Origin: Costus lasius
Taxonomy: Eukaryota; Streptophyta; Magnoliopsida; Zingiberales; Costaceae
Length of the DNA stretch: 64,000 nucleotides
Assembly: GCA_027563935.2 (NCBI GenBank)
Contig: CM050446.2
Location: 24,803,501 to 24,867,500 of the forward strand
Reading direction: 5' to 3'
In this document: one piece after another, positions 47,518 to 59,001 of the stretch
Layout of the letters: every line of letters starts with the position of its first letter
How positions within the stretch are numbered: the first letter of the stretch is position 1
Position numbers and translations under genes: made by a program
Notes under the pieces: model-generated
Seen by the model: the letters and a program-made list of their open reading frames with translations, nothing else
Database searches by the model: none
What the model was told of the DNA's origin: nothing

Positions 47518-48637
47518 TGTTAGGCCCAATTTAATATCTGGGCCATGCACGCACGCATGTGGCCCAAGCCCAGTTGCGGCCCACATTCTGTAGCAGCGGA
47601 TAGTGGGTCAGGCGGCGCGGTAGTGGGTTGGGCGGACCCGTTCGGCTGGTAAAGCTCCGTTTGGAGCTTGCGTACGTGAGACGATTAGGGCTACAGTGCC
47701 CTCGAGTGCAGAAGCGTGCAGGTTTCTCTCTCTCCCTCCCTAATTCCTCTCCCTCAGCCGCCGAGCAGCTCCGGCAACAGCTTCTCCAGCAGCGGCGGCG
47801 GCTTCCTGCGTGCCCGGTGGTGTGGGCGTGGCGGTTCGAGACACAGCAGAGCTTTGGGGCGGCGTCCCCTTTTCCCTCAGCCTCCCTGCTTTCCGGCGAG
47901 GTCGGGCTCGGCCGGACGGTGCTCCAGCGAGCCTTAGGCGGGTCTCCGGCGAGCTTCGACTGCCGATCTGCCGCCTTGATTTCCGTGTGTGCGCCTCTAG
48001 CGGGTTCCGGATGCGGTTCCTGTTCGCGGCCGATCAGCTGTCCTCGATTGGCGTTTTCCTCTCTTTGGCTCCTTGCGCTTTGCGCTCCCGGCCGCATTGT
48101 CATTCTCGATCGGCATTTCCTCGCCCCTCTCTACACTCCGGTCTAGTGCGCCGACCTTGTATGTTGTTGTCCGGCGCTTGCCGGATTATTTGTGTCGGAA
48201 CATCTGCAAGACGTTCCTTTCTGGTCGAGTGGGTGAGTCTAACCGCTTGCGTGCGGTCTGGTCGGAGTTAGGGCGTGTGCCCGGCATCCTGCATGAGCGC
48301 AACCGCCTATGTGCGATTTAGTTACCTTCCGGTTTACCGGACTCATACGCGTGTTGCGCCGGCGTCGAGTCTCGGGTGATGTACTTAGGTGGACTTTGGA
48401 GCTGGTTCGTGCAGCAGTCCTTGGCAGACGCGTGGCGGTCTCCAACTTGTCGAAATGAGCAGACTGGTGGTCGACAGAGACAGGATAAGGAGCGCGTCGC
48501 GGACGTACTCCTACCGGTCGCATCCAGATCGTTGGTTCGACCACTTAGCCCTTGCGTGGGCGTGCTTCGGTGCGAGTCAAGCGTTGACTCGCTTGTAAAA
48601 TTGTTAAAATTTTATTGCCTTAACTCTGGGCGTGACA
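47518..48637 (+). mobile_element. 3' LTR of the same element, 1120 bp
   Basis: It starts TGTTAGGCCCAATT after the polypurine tract and ends GGGCGTGACA. Against the 5' LTR it shows many substitutions and several indels in the CT-rich leader part (around 47715-47810), so the insertion is old. Confidence 0.9.
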
Positions 48638-50800
48638 AGACCTATTAATTTGTGATCCTAAAGCAGCATGACCCAATTAAAATACTTAAACCTAAGTTAT
48701 TAAGTTCACTAAGTTTTATATACCACATCATTTTTTTCTCCCACTTCTTATTTAAAACTACACCGAGGTATCCCATCTTTGGGTCAAACATACATCTATT
48801 AAATTGTTTTTCCTTATTAGGTTTGGAGTTGGATAGCTAGAATATTATTTTATATTTAGTCCATAGCTTAAGAAACTAGACCATAGTATGGCCAATTTGT
48901 ATTAGTTCAAACTTGAATCAGTATAAAAAAGTTTTTTGTGGTTTTGATTGGTATCAACAGCTACTTTTTTTAAAAAAAAATGTGTAATGGCTAAAAATAC
49001 TATTTCTAGCTATTTGTAAGAAAGGGGCTGATTTTACACTATACAAACACTCGTTCCTTTATATTTCACTCACAATTTATTCAATCTCTCTAACACTCAA
49101 GCACTCTCTCAAAACTCCCTCAAACACTCAAACAATCACTATTTCACTCTTAATTATTCTTAATTATGACTCTGTAGCACCAAAAAATTAAAATGTTAAA
49201 TCGCATAAGGATTGGCACCAAAAAGTTAAAATGTTAATCTCACAAGGATTGTGCATGTAGAAAAAAATAGGAGAATCACCACCATTGCCAACAATATTTT
49301 CAAAGGTAGAGGTGCTAATGAGGTAAGCAACACCTTGTAAGTGACTATCCAGCCATCTTAAAATGCCCAAAGGTGCCATCTTGTAGTATCATTATGCTTA
49401 CCCTTCCAAATATCTCCTCTTTTCTTCTAACATGGCATTTTCCAACTCTAGCTACTATTACTTACAATGTGCTATAAGGCATTCGCAAACCCTAGCCACC
49501 ATGATTGTGTTGCCGTCCATCTCTTCCAGATTTTCTTGTTGCCGATACTATTGAACCATGATCGTTGCTCCACTGTTGATCGCATGCAACCCCACGATGT
49601 AGTCAACAATGTTGTTGCAAATTAGGTTAGCTGGGTTGGCTATAATGGGCCCTCAACATTGCTGAGAATGGTTTCTCCATCTCTCTCTACAACCACACCA
49701 CCTCCTAGATTGATTAGACAATTGCTTGTGCCACCTCTAATGCTAGTCTCCCTCCCTTTAGCTATTGCTCTCCCTATAATTTCACACTTTCCATACCACA
49801 CTACTTATTCTTATCAAGGCTGGAACCCCAATCAACCAACCAATTGTTGCTCTCTTCAAATTCATGTCAACAATGCCATCATCAATAGCAGTAATAAGTG
49901 GTATAAGAACATTGAGTGCTAGATCCGCGAGGCCGCCACCCATGGCATTCTCAATCTTGGAATGGAGATGGAAATCAGGAAAGGAAACCCTTTCCCTTGC
50001 TGCGAAATCGAGCCCCTATCATCGCCAAACAGAAAATTAGAGAGGAGGTGGACCAGGACCAAAATCAGACTCAATTGGGTCGAGTCTAAAATTTTTAAGC
50101 CCCAAATACCAGGTGCAAATCAAAGCCAGCTCAATCTAGACCAGGCCCAAGCTCATAACCCATTTGAGCTGAATCTAAGATTTTCAAAGTTAAATAAGAT
50201 CAAGCCTGATCATCCAACTCAAACCAAACTAGCATAGCCGGTCCATATTATCTTAGCCTAACCCAATTTGATAAGGATATTTTTAATCCAGATCATAATT
50301 CAATCGTGCAAATTGTTCCATATCAAATCAATCATATTAAAGGGGTATTTTGGTGATCCAAGCCTCCATCCTTAGCAAAATAGACCTGATCTTTCCAAAT
50401 CAAACCTATAACTTCTATTAAATGTCATTAGAAGAATATATAATTCTAGGGATTGGTTACTATTGTGCACTATCAAAATTAGTGTTCAATTTCTATGCTT
50501 ACAGGAAGGGTGATATAGTCATTTACATAGCTCTCTTTTTTTTTTCTAGTGTACTCCTAGCCAACATCATTACATATATTGTTTCTCTCATGCTTTACAA
50601 CAAGCTCTATAAGCAAGCTCTTAGCCCAAAGTCTTCATTGTTGCTCCTGTGTATATAGGCTCTCCAACAATTTCATTGCTTTTGCTGATATTCCTATTCT
50701 TATGACGCCTCTCTCAATCTATGTTACTATCTCTTTGACAACTTTATCTTTGTATCAAGTTTGACATAATTGTCATGTATGCTTTAGCTAGGGGGGATTA
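48638..50800. other. Decayed repeats without a recognised gene
   Basis: 48660-48775 repeats sequence found left of the element at 44450-44560. A 38-bp tandem duplication (GCACCAAAAA.TTAAAATGTT unit) lies at 49177-49251. Frames at 49659-50237 and 50422-50764 show no domain that I recognise. Confidence 0.5.
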
Positions 50801-52022
50801 TTATAAATAGTAGTATCAGAAATAGTCATATTAGAACAAGTCAAATTAAATAGCCACATATGCTGTGAGCAATAATTAAAATAATATTATTTTATATTCA
50901 AAGCTATATTCAAAGCCATTATATAAGAGGTTACAACTACTATGTAATTAGATGGAATCTATTTACAATATAGTATCATAATGATTTCTCATCCAAATAT
51001 CTCCTCTTTTTTCTTCCAACATCTAAAACTATATTTATTTAAGAAATCAAAGAAACTCATATCAGTTGTTTTTCATCTCAATCTAGCTCGGTTGATTGAG
51101 ATTGAGATTGAGATTAGCTAATGAACTATGCTTGTTCTAAACCCCTCTTTAGTTTCTCTTAACTAAAATTTGATGGCATCAAAGTGGAGCTAAGGGAATG
51201 CAAGGCCTATGCTAGGCATCAAAATACCAATATGGTAATTAGGAAGATGTGTTCCTTAATCAATTGAATCTCACTGTGCTATTTGTGTTGAGACTTCGTG
51301 GAATAACTGAGAAGAAGAATAAAGGAAGAAACAGATTAAGATTAAGTTCCAATAATTCATTCAAGTAAAATATAGTCTACATCCACTTAAGTCATATATA
51401 TTATAGCTTTTAGCACTAAAACAAAATAACTATGATCACAAATGGAAAACAAAGCAACTATACATTACCTATGACTTAGAGAACAAAAAGTGATAACCAC
51501 CATAAACACAATGCTTATTAACTACACCAAAACAATGATCACTAAATAAAAAAAAATTACACCATCTCCCCATTGAAAAGAAAAAAATTACTTTTTAATT
51601 GGTTAAATTGGTGCATGACAAAAAGGTAACTACAAAGGTAAGTACGGAGATATGGTGCATATTCAGGAGGATTTCTTTACATAGAAAGATGTATCACCTA
51701 GTTGTTGCTGTTCTTGAATCTCAAAAATACTTTAGGTGCTAAATTGTAAAACTCATTTGCAAAATGCATGTATCATGTAAGTTTGATCAACCACTTCATC
51801 AAACAAAACACTGAGAGATACCATGTGATGTAAGTTTGATCAACCATTTCATCAAACAATTTAAATTTACTGGTAAATCAAGAATATAAGCATTTGAATT
51901 TAGTTACCTCGGTGTGAATGAACTAGATCAAGGTTGTCTGAATCGAAATCCTATCTAGGAACATTGAAGGCTTTGTAGGATCGGATCGGAAGATCATAAA
52001 ATCCTACCAAATCAATTAAATA

Positions 52023-52070
<48 letters not shown>

Positions 52071-52860
52071 CCAACATTTTATACTATTATTCAGATGTAT
52101 TAGTTGTATAGCGTAAAATTATAAAATTGAATATTTGTGAGGTGATGATGATGGAGATAAGTTAATAGATAAATACAACAAAGGTGTATAATAAAACTAG
52201 AAACAACATGCATAGAAATGATGACAGCAAGATAAAAGCATGAAAAATGATGAAGATAAAAGTATACATTGTAATGACAATAAAAATGACAATGACAAAT
52301 ATTATAAAGTTGACTCTAATAAATAGTTGGAGTAGACAAATATAGTTTACATGATAACGAGCTTAAGTTGTTGAATACTGATCAAATAAAAAGTAAATAA
52401 TGACAATTAAAGACGAGAAATTGTATTACATATCAATTTAAGGTTTTTGGCATAATAGATATTGATTTTTAGTATAATAATAATCAAATATGAACTTATT
52501 TCACCTATTAACTTAAGATCGAGTAGGATCGGTGGGATCGTAAGATTCTACCCGATCTTAAGACCCGAATCGTAAGATCCAACCATATTTCAGATCTTAC
52601 ATTCGTTCTGGAACGGTTTACCTAGTTTGGGTCTTAGGATCTTCCGATCCTAAGATCCATAACGCATTTTTGACAACATTGAACTAGATGCGCAACTATG
52701 AAGTTCATAGGAGAGTTTTAAAGTAACCATGATGGATGCATGTAGAAAAAGAAAAACATAATCACCTTCATTGTACTCATCCTACTTACAATGTAAAATC
52801 AACATATAATTTATAATATTAATTTTTATTCCATTAACATGAAATTTACAAAGGTGTTAA
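50801..52860. other. AT-rich sequence without a recognised gene
   Basis: It includes a GATTGA run near 51093, a 53-bp-spaced repeat of AAGTTTGATCAACCA (51779 and 51832), and an (AT)n microsatellite at 52026-52066. GATCG/CGATC-rich text near 52510-52640 resembles transposon subterminal sequence but has no defined ends. Confidence 0.5.
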
Positions 52861-53348
52861 GCTGGATCAATTGGGTAAGGTGATATAGGAAGAGAAATTA
52901 GATCAATGCATTAACAAGGTACGCAATCATAAAGTACTATGAACATAGACTTATTAGTGAACCTATTGATAGAATTGTTGTAGACAAATTTGATAGATAG
53001 TAATAGTAAGTCCTAATTTATATACCTAAGGAGTAAGGAGGTTCCCTAGAGTTTGATTTAAAACCTCAATTTAACTATCTATTTAGGGTGAAAGACACAT
53101 GTATTGAGCTGGATCAATTGGGTAAGGTGATATAGGAAGAGAAATTAGATCAATGCATTAACAAGGTAGGCAGTCATAAACTACTCTGAATAGACACTTA
53201 TTAGTGGGCCTATTGATAGAATTATTGTAGACAAATTTGATAGATAGTAATAGTAAGTCCTAATTTATGTACCTAGGGACTAAGGAGGTTCCCTAGAGTT
53301 TGATTTAAAACCTCAATTTAACCATCTATTTAGGGTGAAAGACAAATG
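52861..53348. repeat. 247-bp tandem duplication
   Basis: Copies at 52861-53107 and 53108 to about 53348 both open GCTGGATCAATTGGGTAAGG and close TATTTAGGGTGAAAGACA. About a dozen substitutions separate them. It adjoins the integrase relic. Confidence 0.9.
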
Positions 53349-53399
53349 AAACTTAAGGTGTGTGCTAAAAGCTTCTCAGTCTTATAAAAGTAGCTTACA

Positions 53400-53723
53400 A
53401 ACCTAACAACATGATTTGATATAATTTTGTATGACAATGCATATACATTTTTTCTAAAAAAACATAGTCATATTAAAAGTAAGCCTTTTATATGGATGAA
53501 ATGTGTTATCTTGGAGAACCTATCAACCACAGCAAAGATAAAATTATAAAATTATTTCCACGAGTGGTTTGTGATAATCATAGGATAAACACCATAGTAA
53601 GATCCTTCCATTACTCATTGGAGACAAGCAATAGGATATCAGAGTCGTTCTACTTTTGATTTAGATAATTGACAATTACAACAATTTCAGTTGAATATAG
53701 CAACATCTTGCTTCATAGGTGGC
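53400..53723 (-). pseudogene. Ty3/gypsy integrase relic
   Basis: On the minus strand, 53721-53660 gives PPMKQDVAIFN then NCCNCQ, matching the integrase zinc-finger part (MK.DV...C..CQ). Then 53540-53490 gives FIFAVVDRFSKITHFI, the start of the catalytic core (VVDRFSKM.HFI in the family). Stops and frameshifts are frequent, so it is long dead. No LTR could be assigned. Confidence 0.75.
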
Positions 53724-54587
53724 AAAAAAAAGGATCAACTACTAGGGTGTTTGTCTTAACCCAATCAAAATGACTAGCAAAAACTTTAGCACTTAATTTT
53801 TAAACCAAAAACTTACCATAAATTTGAAGGAAAAATTAAATGGATCACAAAGTCAATATGATCATATCGGTTTCTCTCTTGTATAGCTGAAAAATTAGTT
53901 CTAAAGTAAGGATAAGTAACGCTTTCATATATAAATTTACCAATGCCCAAAACTTGAATAGCTATTGCATGAATTGTGGTAACAACTCTATATTGTGTTT
54001 CCACACAAGCTTGTTAGAATTGAGATCCTACCTAGGAACAATAAAAGCTTCAAAGTAATATGAGAAAATAATAAATATCTATCAATTACGAACTAGTAAG
54101 ACACCAACTTTTTGTAACTAACCAAATTCTATATTTACAACCATTTATATAAGATAAAATTAAAAGATGAATATTAAATAAATGAAAACTAACGATTTTT
54201 ACCCAACCAATTCAATCAAATATAGCAAAACAAATAGAAATAAGTAAATATAAATTTAATCAATAGTGAATTGGGTAAAACCAAGTTGAATAGGGGTTAC
54301 AGGGCTGAACCAACCTTAATTAAGCTAAATTGGTTCAAAATCTAGATGAACCCAGTCAAATTTAGCTTGAACCGGTCTACATAATATGGGATTGGTTCAA
54401 ATTACTATCCAATTTTACTAAATCAAGACAAATCAACATTGACCCAGCTTAATTACCCTTGAACCATTCAAATTAGATTAAACCAGATCTAATCTGATCT
54501 GAGTGAACCAGTTCCCTCACTAGTCCACCGTTTCTGCCTCCCACAGCGAATGCTCACAAGCAAAGCTACGGAACAGCTCATGCACGA
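53724..54587. other. AT-rich sequence, probably upstream remains of the same gypsy relic
   Basis: No recognisable coding part. GAACC/GGTTC-containing phrases recur near 54300-54510. Confidence 0.4.
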
Positions 54588-54753
54588 CGCTTCTGCCTCT
54601 ACTCATGGACAAGGAGGCTTCCACCTCCGCTCATGGACAATGAGGAGGCTTCCATCTCCGCTCGCAAACAACAAGGAGGCCTCTACCTCCACTCCCAGAC
54701 GATGGGGAGGCTTCTGCCTCCACTCACAGATGTGGACAAGGCTTCCACCTACA
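54588..54753. repeat. Minisatellite, about 32-bp unit, 5-6 copies
   Basis: Units read GAGGCTTCYACCTCC then RCTCATGGACAAYRAG. GGAGG and CCTCC in each unit can pair. The period is not a multiple of three, so the overlapping frame 54550-54981 is not a repeat protein. Confidence 0.85.
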
Positions 54754-55389
54754 TTAGAGTCTCAGACAATCCTATCTAATCATAGGACCAAAAACACCGA
54801 TACTACTGTTCCTACCCATCTCCTATTCCTATCTACATTCAGGAACAGTTCACATGATCCGGATCATAGGATATCCTATGTTTCATATCACGATTTTAAC
54901 AACACTGCTTCCACATGCTTCCAAGGTTGTGTTTCAAGTGAAAATTATATTCTTGAAGAACTCTACCCATCTACACCTTGAACCAAGAAGATCATTCTCA
55001 TTTGGTGTCTTTAGCAAAATACTCAATGAAGTCAATCAATACAACTTAAGATAAAGACAAAAAAAGTTTTATGTAATTGTCAGAACCTTAAAGCACCAGA
55101 AGTATTACTTATTATCTAACAAATTTGTATTGCAGATGATAATCAATTAAGTTAAATTAAGCCCCAAAAAAATCAAATGTCAGACATGTTACATGTGTAG
55201 AGTTTCTTCAATTATACAATCACATTAAAACAGCCTTGAAAGTGAAAACAAACCTACGAATGCACTAAATAGAGTTGCTGACTCATTTCAAAATGAACAC
55301 TCAAGGTCCGAGAAAGTCCACCGAAGCTACAACAGAAAGACTAAGACGGGAAAGACCAGAGATAGCAAACAAGTAAGAAATGTAAATAA
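54754..55389. other. Intergenic sequence without a recognised gene
   Basis: AT-rich DNA between the minisatellite and the GC-rich leader-like block. Nothing identifiable. Confidence 0.4.
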
Positions 55390-55397
55390 TCCTTACC

Positions 55398-55720
55398 AAC
55401 GCGTCAGAATTTTAGCCTTCCAAGAGATTTCCTCAGCTTCCAGCGAAGTACTCACCGACCCGGCAGCCCAACGGGAACAGGAGGCGGGGACAATAGTGAG
55501 AAGACGACAAGAGGCAGAGAGATCGGGGAAGGGCTCAGAAAGGGAACTGCAAGGGTGCGTCGAAGTTTCCGAAAGGAAGCTGCGGGAAGGGTTGGAGGGC
55601 GCCGCTGTCTGCAGCCGGAACCCTAGAGTGAAGCGGTGGCCGCTGGAAACCCGAAAAGAGCGTGGGGGTCGGGTTCGAACTCGCCCGGGACTGGGGAAGT
55701 GGGAAGAGGAATCGCGCCGC
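55398..55720 (-). other. Candidate 5' leader exon and promoter-proximal region of a minus-strand gene
   Basis: A GC-rich island in AT-rich surroundings. On the minus strand it has CTCTAGGGTTCCGGC, a phrase common in plant 5' leaders, and two good splice donors: GTGAGTAC (exon end 55456) and GTAAGGAT (exon end 55397). Neither frame through it shows a protein domain. The nearest intact coding sequence downstream on this strand is the DnaJ gene 21 kb away. It may instead be the leader of a lost gene. Confidence 0.4.
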
Positions 55721-55964
55721 ACGACTCACGACAAAATTATCGGAGGGATACTTAAAACAAGGGATTTCAGCACCGTCAATGGGAGAACCACTCAAGTTAA
55801 CTATTGAGATGAGGTGGCAAAATAAAGCCGACCCAAATTTGATTAAAAAATATATATATACTTTACTGACAAATACTGGGTTCGTACTTCCGCCGCGGAA
55901 CATCGCATACAAAGAGCGGGGAATTTCTCGCGCGCGCCAGACCAGCGAATAGATCTGACTCAAT

Positions 55965-56420
55965 CTGTTGACTCAATCTATTTCGATACGAAGTTTTATA
56001 TGTTCGAATCAATTATAATCGTGTTTGGATCCTAAATAAGTTAACTCATTTATGATCTAAAAATAATTGGGTCGTGTTGGATTATAAACGAGTTAACCCA
56101 TTTAACTCTATTATATTATATATTTATTTATAAAATATTTAAATATAGGTTCATCTAACTCTCATTACTAGCCCGTAAGCCCAAATATCTTCTAATTATC
56201 TTTTAACTCAAATTTCAGCCCACACATAAACCCAAAATTTTATTAATTTTAATAGAATTTTTATCATTTTTTGTTATTTATGTTTAAAATATAAATGATA
56301 AACGGGTTATTCGGGTCATGTCAGGTTGACTTGATTATATTCGGGTTGTGTTCATGTTAGACAGTTTAACCTAATTAATTAAACGGATCATTGACCCGAA
56401 TTGCCGGGTCTAGTCATCCT
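55965..56420. repeat. Degenerate dispersed repeat with AACCCG/GGGTCGTGTT motifs
   Basis: Phrases such as GGGTCGTGTTGGATTATAAA, AAACGGGTTATTCGGGTCAT and ATCATTGACCCGAATTGCC belong to a widespread type of plant dispersed repeat. Ends are not defined. Confidence 0.35.
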
Positions 56421-57129
56421 AATATGTAATGTCTGGCATTCTACTTATTATTTTTTTTATTGTATTGTTTTTTTACTTCAAATTACCTATTTTGTTTTCT
56501 TTTTTGCTAAGAGTTGTTCTTCTTCATTGCAAAAATATATTTCATCTACTTGTCAAAAATTATCCTGCATATTTTATTTGATATTTCTCAATCTATTTTA
56601 CACAATTATAAGTGCATAATTATAAAAAAAATGGCTATAGGGAGCTTGTATTACTTATCTTCCAGTGAATGCATATGTTGCAAATATGAGAAAGATTTAT
56701 AATTCTCAAACAAACATAATTTATGTTAATTAATTAATCTCAAATACTTAACATGTTTTAATAATTATGTGTGTGACATATGTCATAATATATAATGCAT
56801 TATTTATGACAAGTTTGGGACACATAATTGGTATGATCAAATATTTGCTTATTAGTAAATAAATAAATTTGAAGAACATATTAAGTATATGGAAAAATAT
56901 AATATACATAATGGACAAATTGAGCATAATTTATAATTTAATCAAATTTTAAATAAATCTCATAAATTAAGAAATTATTTGTAGATAATCAAAACTCTTT
57001 AAGAGATAAATATGTTATACCACGTCAATTTTGAAAGAGTTATAAGTTAAGGCTTAATTTTTTAAATATGGGTACTTTATTGAGGTTAATATATAAAAAT
57101 TCTAAAAGAGAATTAAGTAGAACATAATG
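56421..57129. other. Very AT-rich sequence without a recognised gene
   Basis: Short frames only; nothing identifiable. Confidence 0.5.
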
Positions 57130-58998
57130 AATACTCAATAGACAATTGCATAAATGACGCAGCGGATGTTATGGGTGAGTTGGTCCTTAATTCAGTACTC
57201 TACGGTGGGGGAAACCATGATGCCGAATACGTGAGAGGGGCTGTAGGCGAGGGATGTAAAACATGCAGAGCGATGAAAACTTCGAGAAAACCGATGAAAA
57301 CCCGTGCCGCGGAGACGCAACTTGAGCAATACCAGCGAGCCGAAGGAGACAACGAGCACGATTCTACGAATGAAATTACTCACCTGAATTGTAGAGTCAA
57401 TTTCTTGAAGCAAGCACGTGCGCGTAGGACCTAGACGGGGCTGTGGAGGCGGAACGCTGCGAGTCCAAGACACAAGCTGAACAATGATTGCTTTGAAGAG
57501 GACCCGGAGCCTTGGGAGGTTCTCCGGGTGTTTTGATTGAAAATTGAAAAGCGATTACAAGAGGGGGTGAAGAAACCCTAGGCGAGCTCTTCGGAGTTTG
57601 AAGTGGCCTAAACCTTCGCGTGGGGGAAGGTGCTACTACAACAAAGCTAAGAAACTAGTAGTCCCTCAGCCCTCTTTTATAGAACAAGAGGGAGGGATGA
57701 GGCACAAGCTACTCACATGGGGTTTATTGGAGACACCAACAACCCCTAACAACTAAAGAGGGTCTAAGATGCCCTCTAACAACCTGAAAAGCAATAACTA
57801 ACTAGGGAATAAAAGCACAGCAAACAACACGCGGGGTGGCTGGCGCATGGGCCTTCTTGCTAGGCCATCGATTGGGCCATTGTCAACGGCTACACCATCT
57901 CGGAGCAGGCTACCACGAAGCAGCAGAACTTGTTGATCGTGGGCTGGTTTTAGACGTCGGTGGCGGTATCTTGGGCTGAGTTGAGGACTCGGTTGTTGTA
58001 GCGATCCGCGGTGGCTTCCAGTGGGGGTCCTCGCGGGAGAGTAGCCATAGGGACGGGTTGGAGCGACTCCGAAGATGTAGGTGAAGCCTCGTTGATGGAG
58101 CGGACGTGGCCAGTTGTTGCTGAAGAAGGGCTCACCACACCCACAAAACGGTCCGGGGGATGTGAAGACCGTTGCGAGCGTCGAATGGGATGAAAAATGA
58201 TCTCCGTGTGTTTCCTGGGGCTAAACACGGCCTGGAGGCACGGGTGTGTCAGTGATCTGCGAGCTCATCACGGCCGTGTCCCTCGTCACGGCCTGGCCGT
58301 GTCCCTCGTCACGGCCTGGCCGTGTTGGGGTCGAGCAGGTTTTACTGCAGTACCGTAATGAGTGTCACGGGTCGTAATATGGGGTCCAAAATCCACATAA
58401 AGTTTGGACACAGCTGTGTTCCTCGTCATGGCCTAGCCGTGCTGAGGTGGGCTGGTGACGCTGGATGGGGAACTGGTCACGGCCTGGCCGTGTTCCTCGT
58501 CACGGCCGTGATCGCTGAGGCCGAAGTCCGCCGAACTCGTCACGGCAGTGTCGCGGACCGTGCTGGCGTTCGCGTTCTTCCTCGACCGTGTCACGGTCGT
58601 GTCCTCCGTTACGGCCTAGCCATGTCGGGGTTGGCTGGGTTGCGCGGAGTCGGACACGACTGCTGGAACGGCCATTCTTCTCATCACGGCCGTGTCTGCC
58701 AACACGGCCTGGCCGTGTTTAGGGTGACAGAAGACTTCTTGAGCTGAAATTTGTGGGGCATCCTCCTCAGGTCCTGGGGAGTCTCCCCAAGTGTCTCCCA
58801 GAGGTGTTGGGCCACCCTCATGTGTGTCCATAACTCCGTTAAAAAGTTTTGTATAATCATGTTTTTTTATATAGTTTAAAAACTATGAGGACAAAATGAT
58901 CCAAAATGTGGGAGACTTGATTTAATTAAATTTACACTTGATTTAGTAAGATTGCATACTTAGACTTATTCTATTCGATAAAATTATTAGAATTGCAT
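57130..58998 (-). mobile_element. Probable minus-strand LTR with TATA box and palindrome cluster
   Basis: On the minus strand a possible start is TGCAATTC at 58998. Then come the anchor ACAAATTTCAGCTCAAG (58760-58740), a dense CACGGCC/GGCCGTG cluster (58205-58730), a TATAAAAG box (57674-57681) and a CT-rich leader with a splice-donor-like CAGGTGAGTAA (57376-57386). The order matches the other LTRs of the window. The 3' terminus is not fixed. Confidence 0.5.
58205..58730. repeat. Dense palindrome cluster (CACGGCCTGGCCGTG type)
   Basis: More than ten copies of TCACGGCC(TG)GCCGTGT-like palindromes, some tandem with about 25-bp spacing near 58270-58325. Others read ACACGGCCTGGCCGTGTT. Confidence 0.85.
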
Positions 58999-59001
58999 GT
59001 T

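Noticed and set aside
55496..55963. Coding exon in either direction
   Set aside because: Three overlapping frames are open because of GC richness; leader-like sequence and splice donors fit a non-coding exon better.
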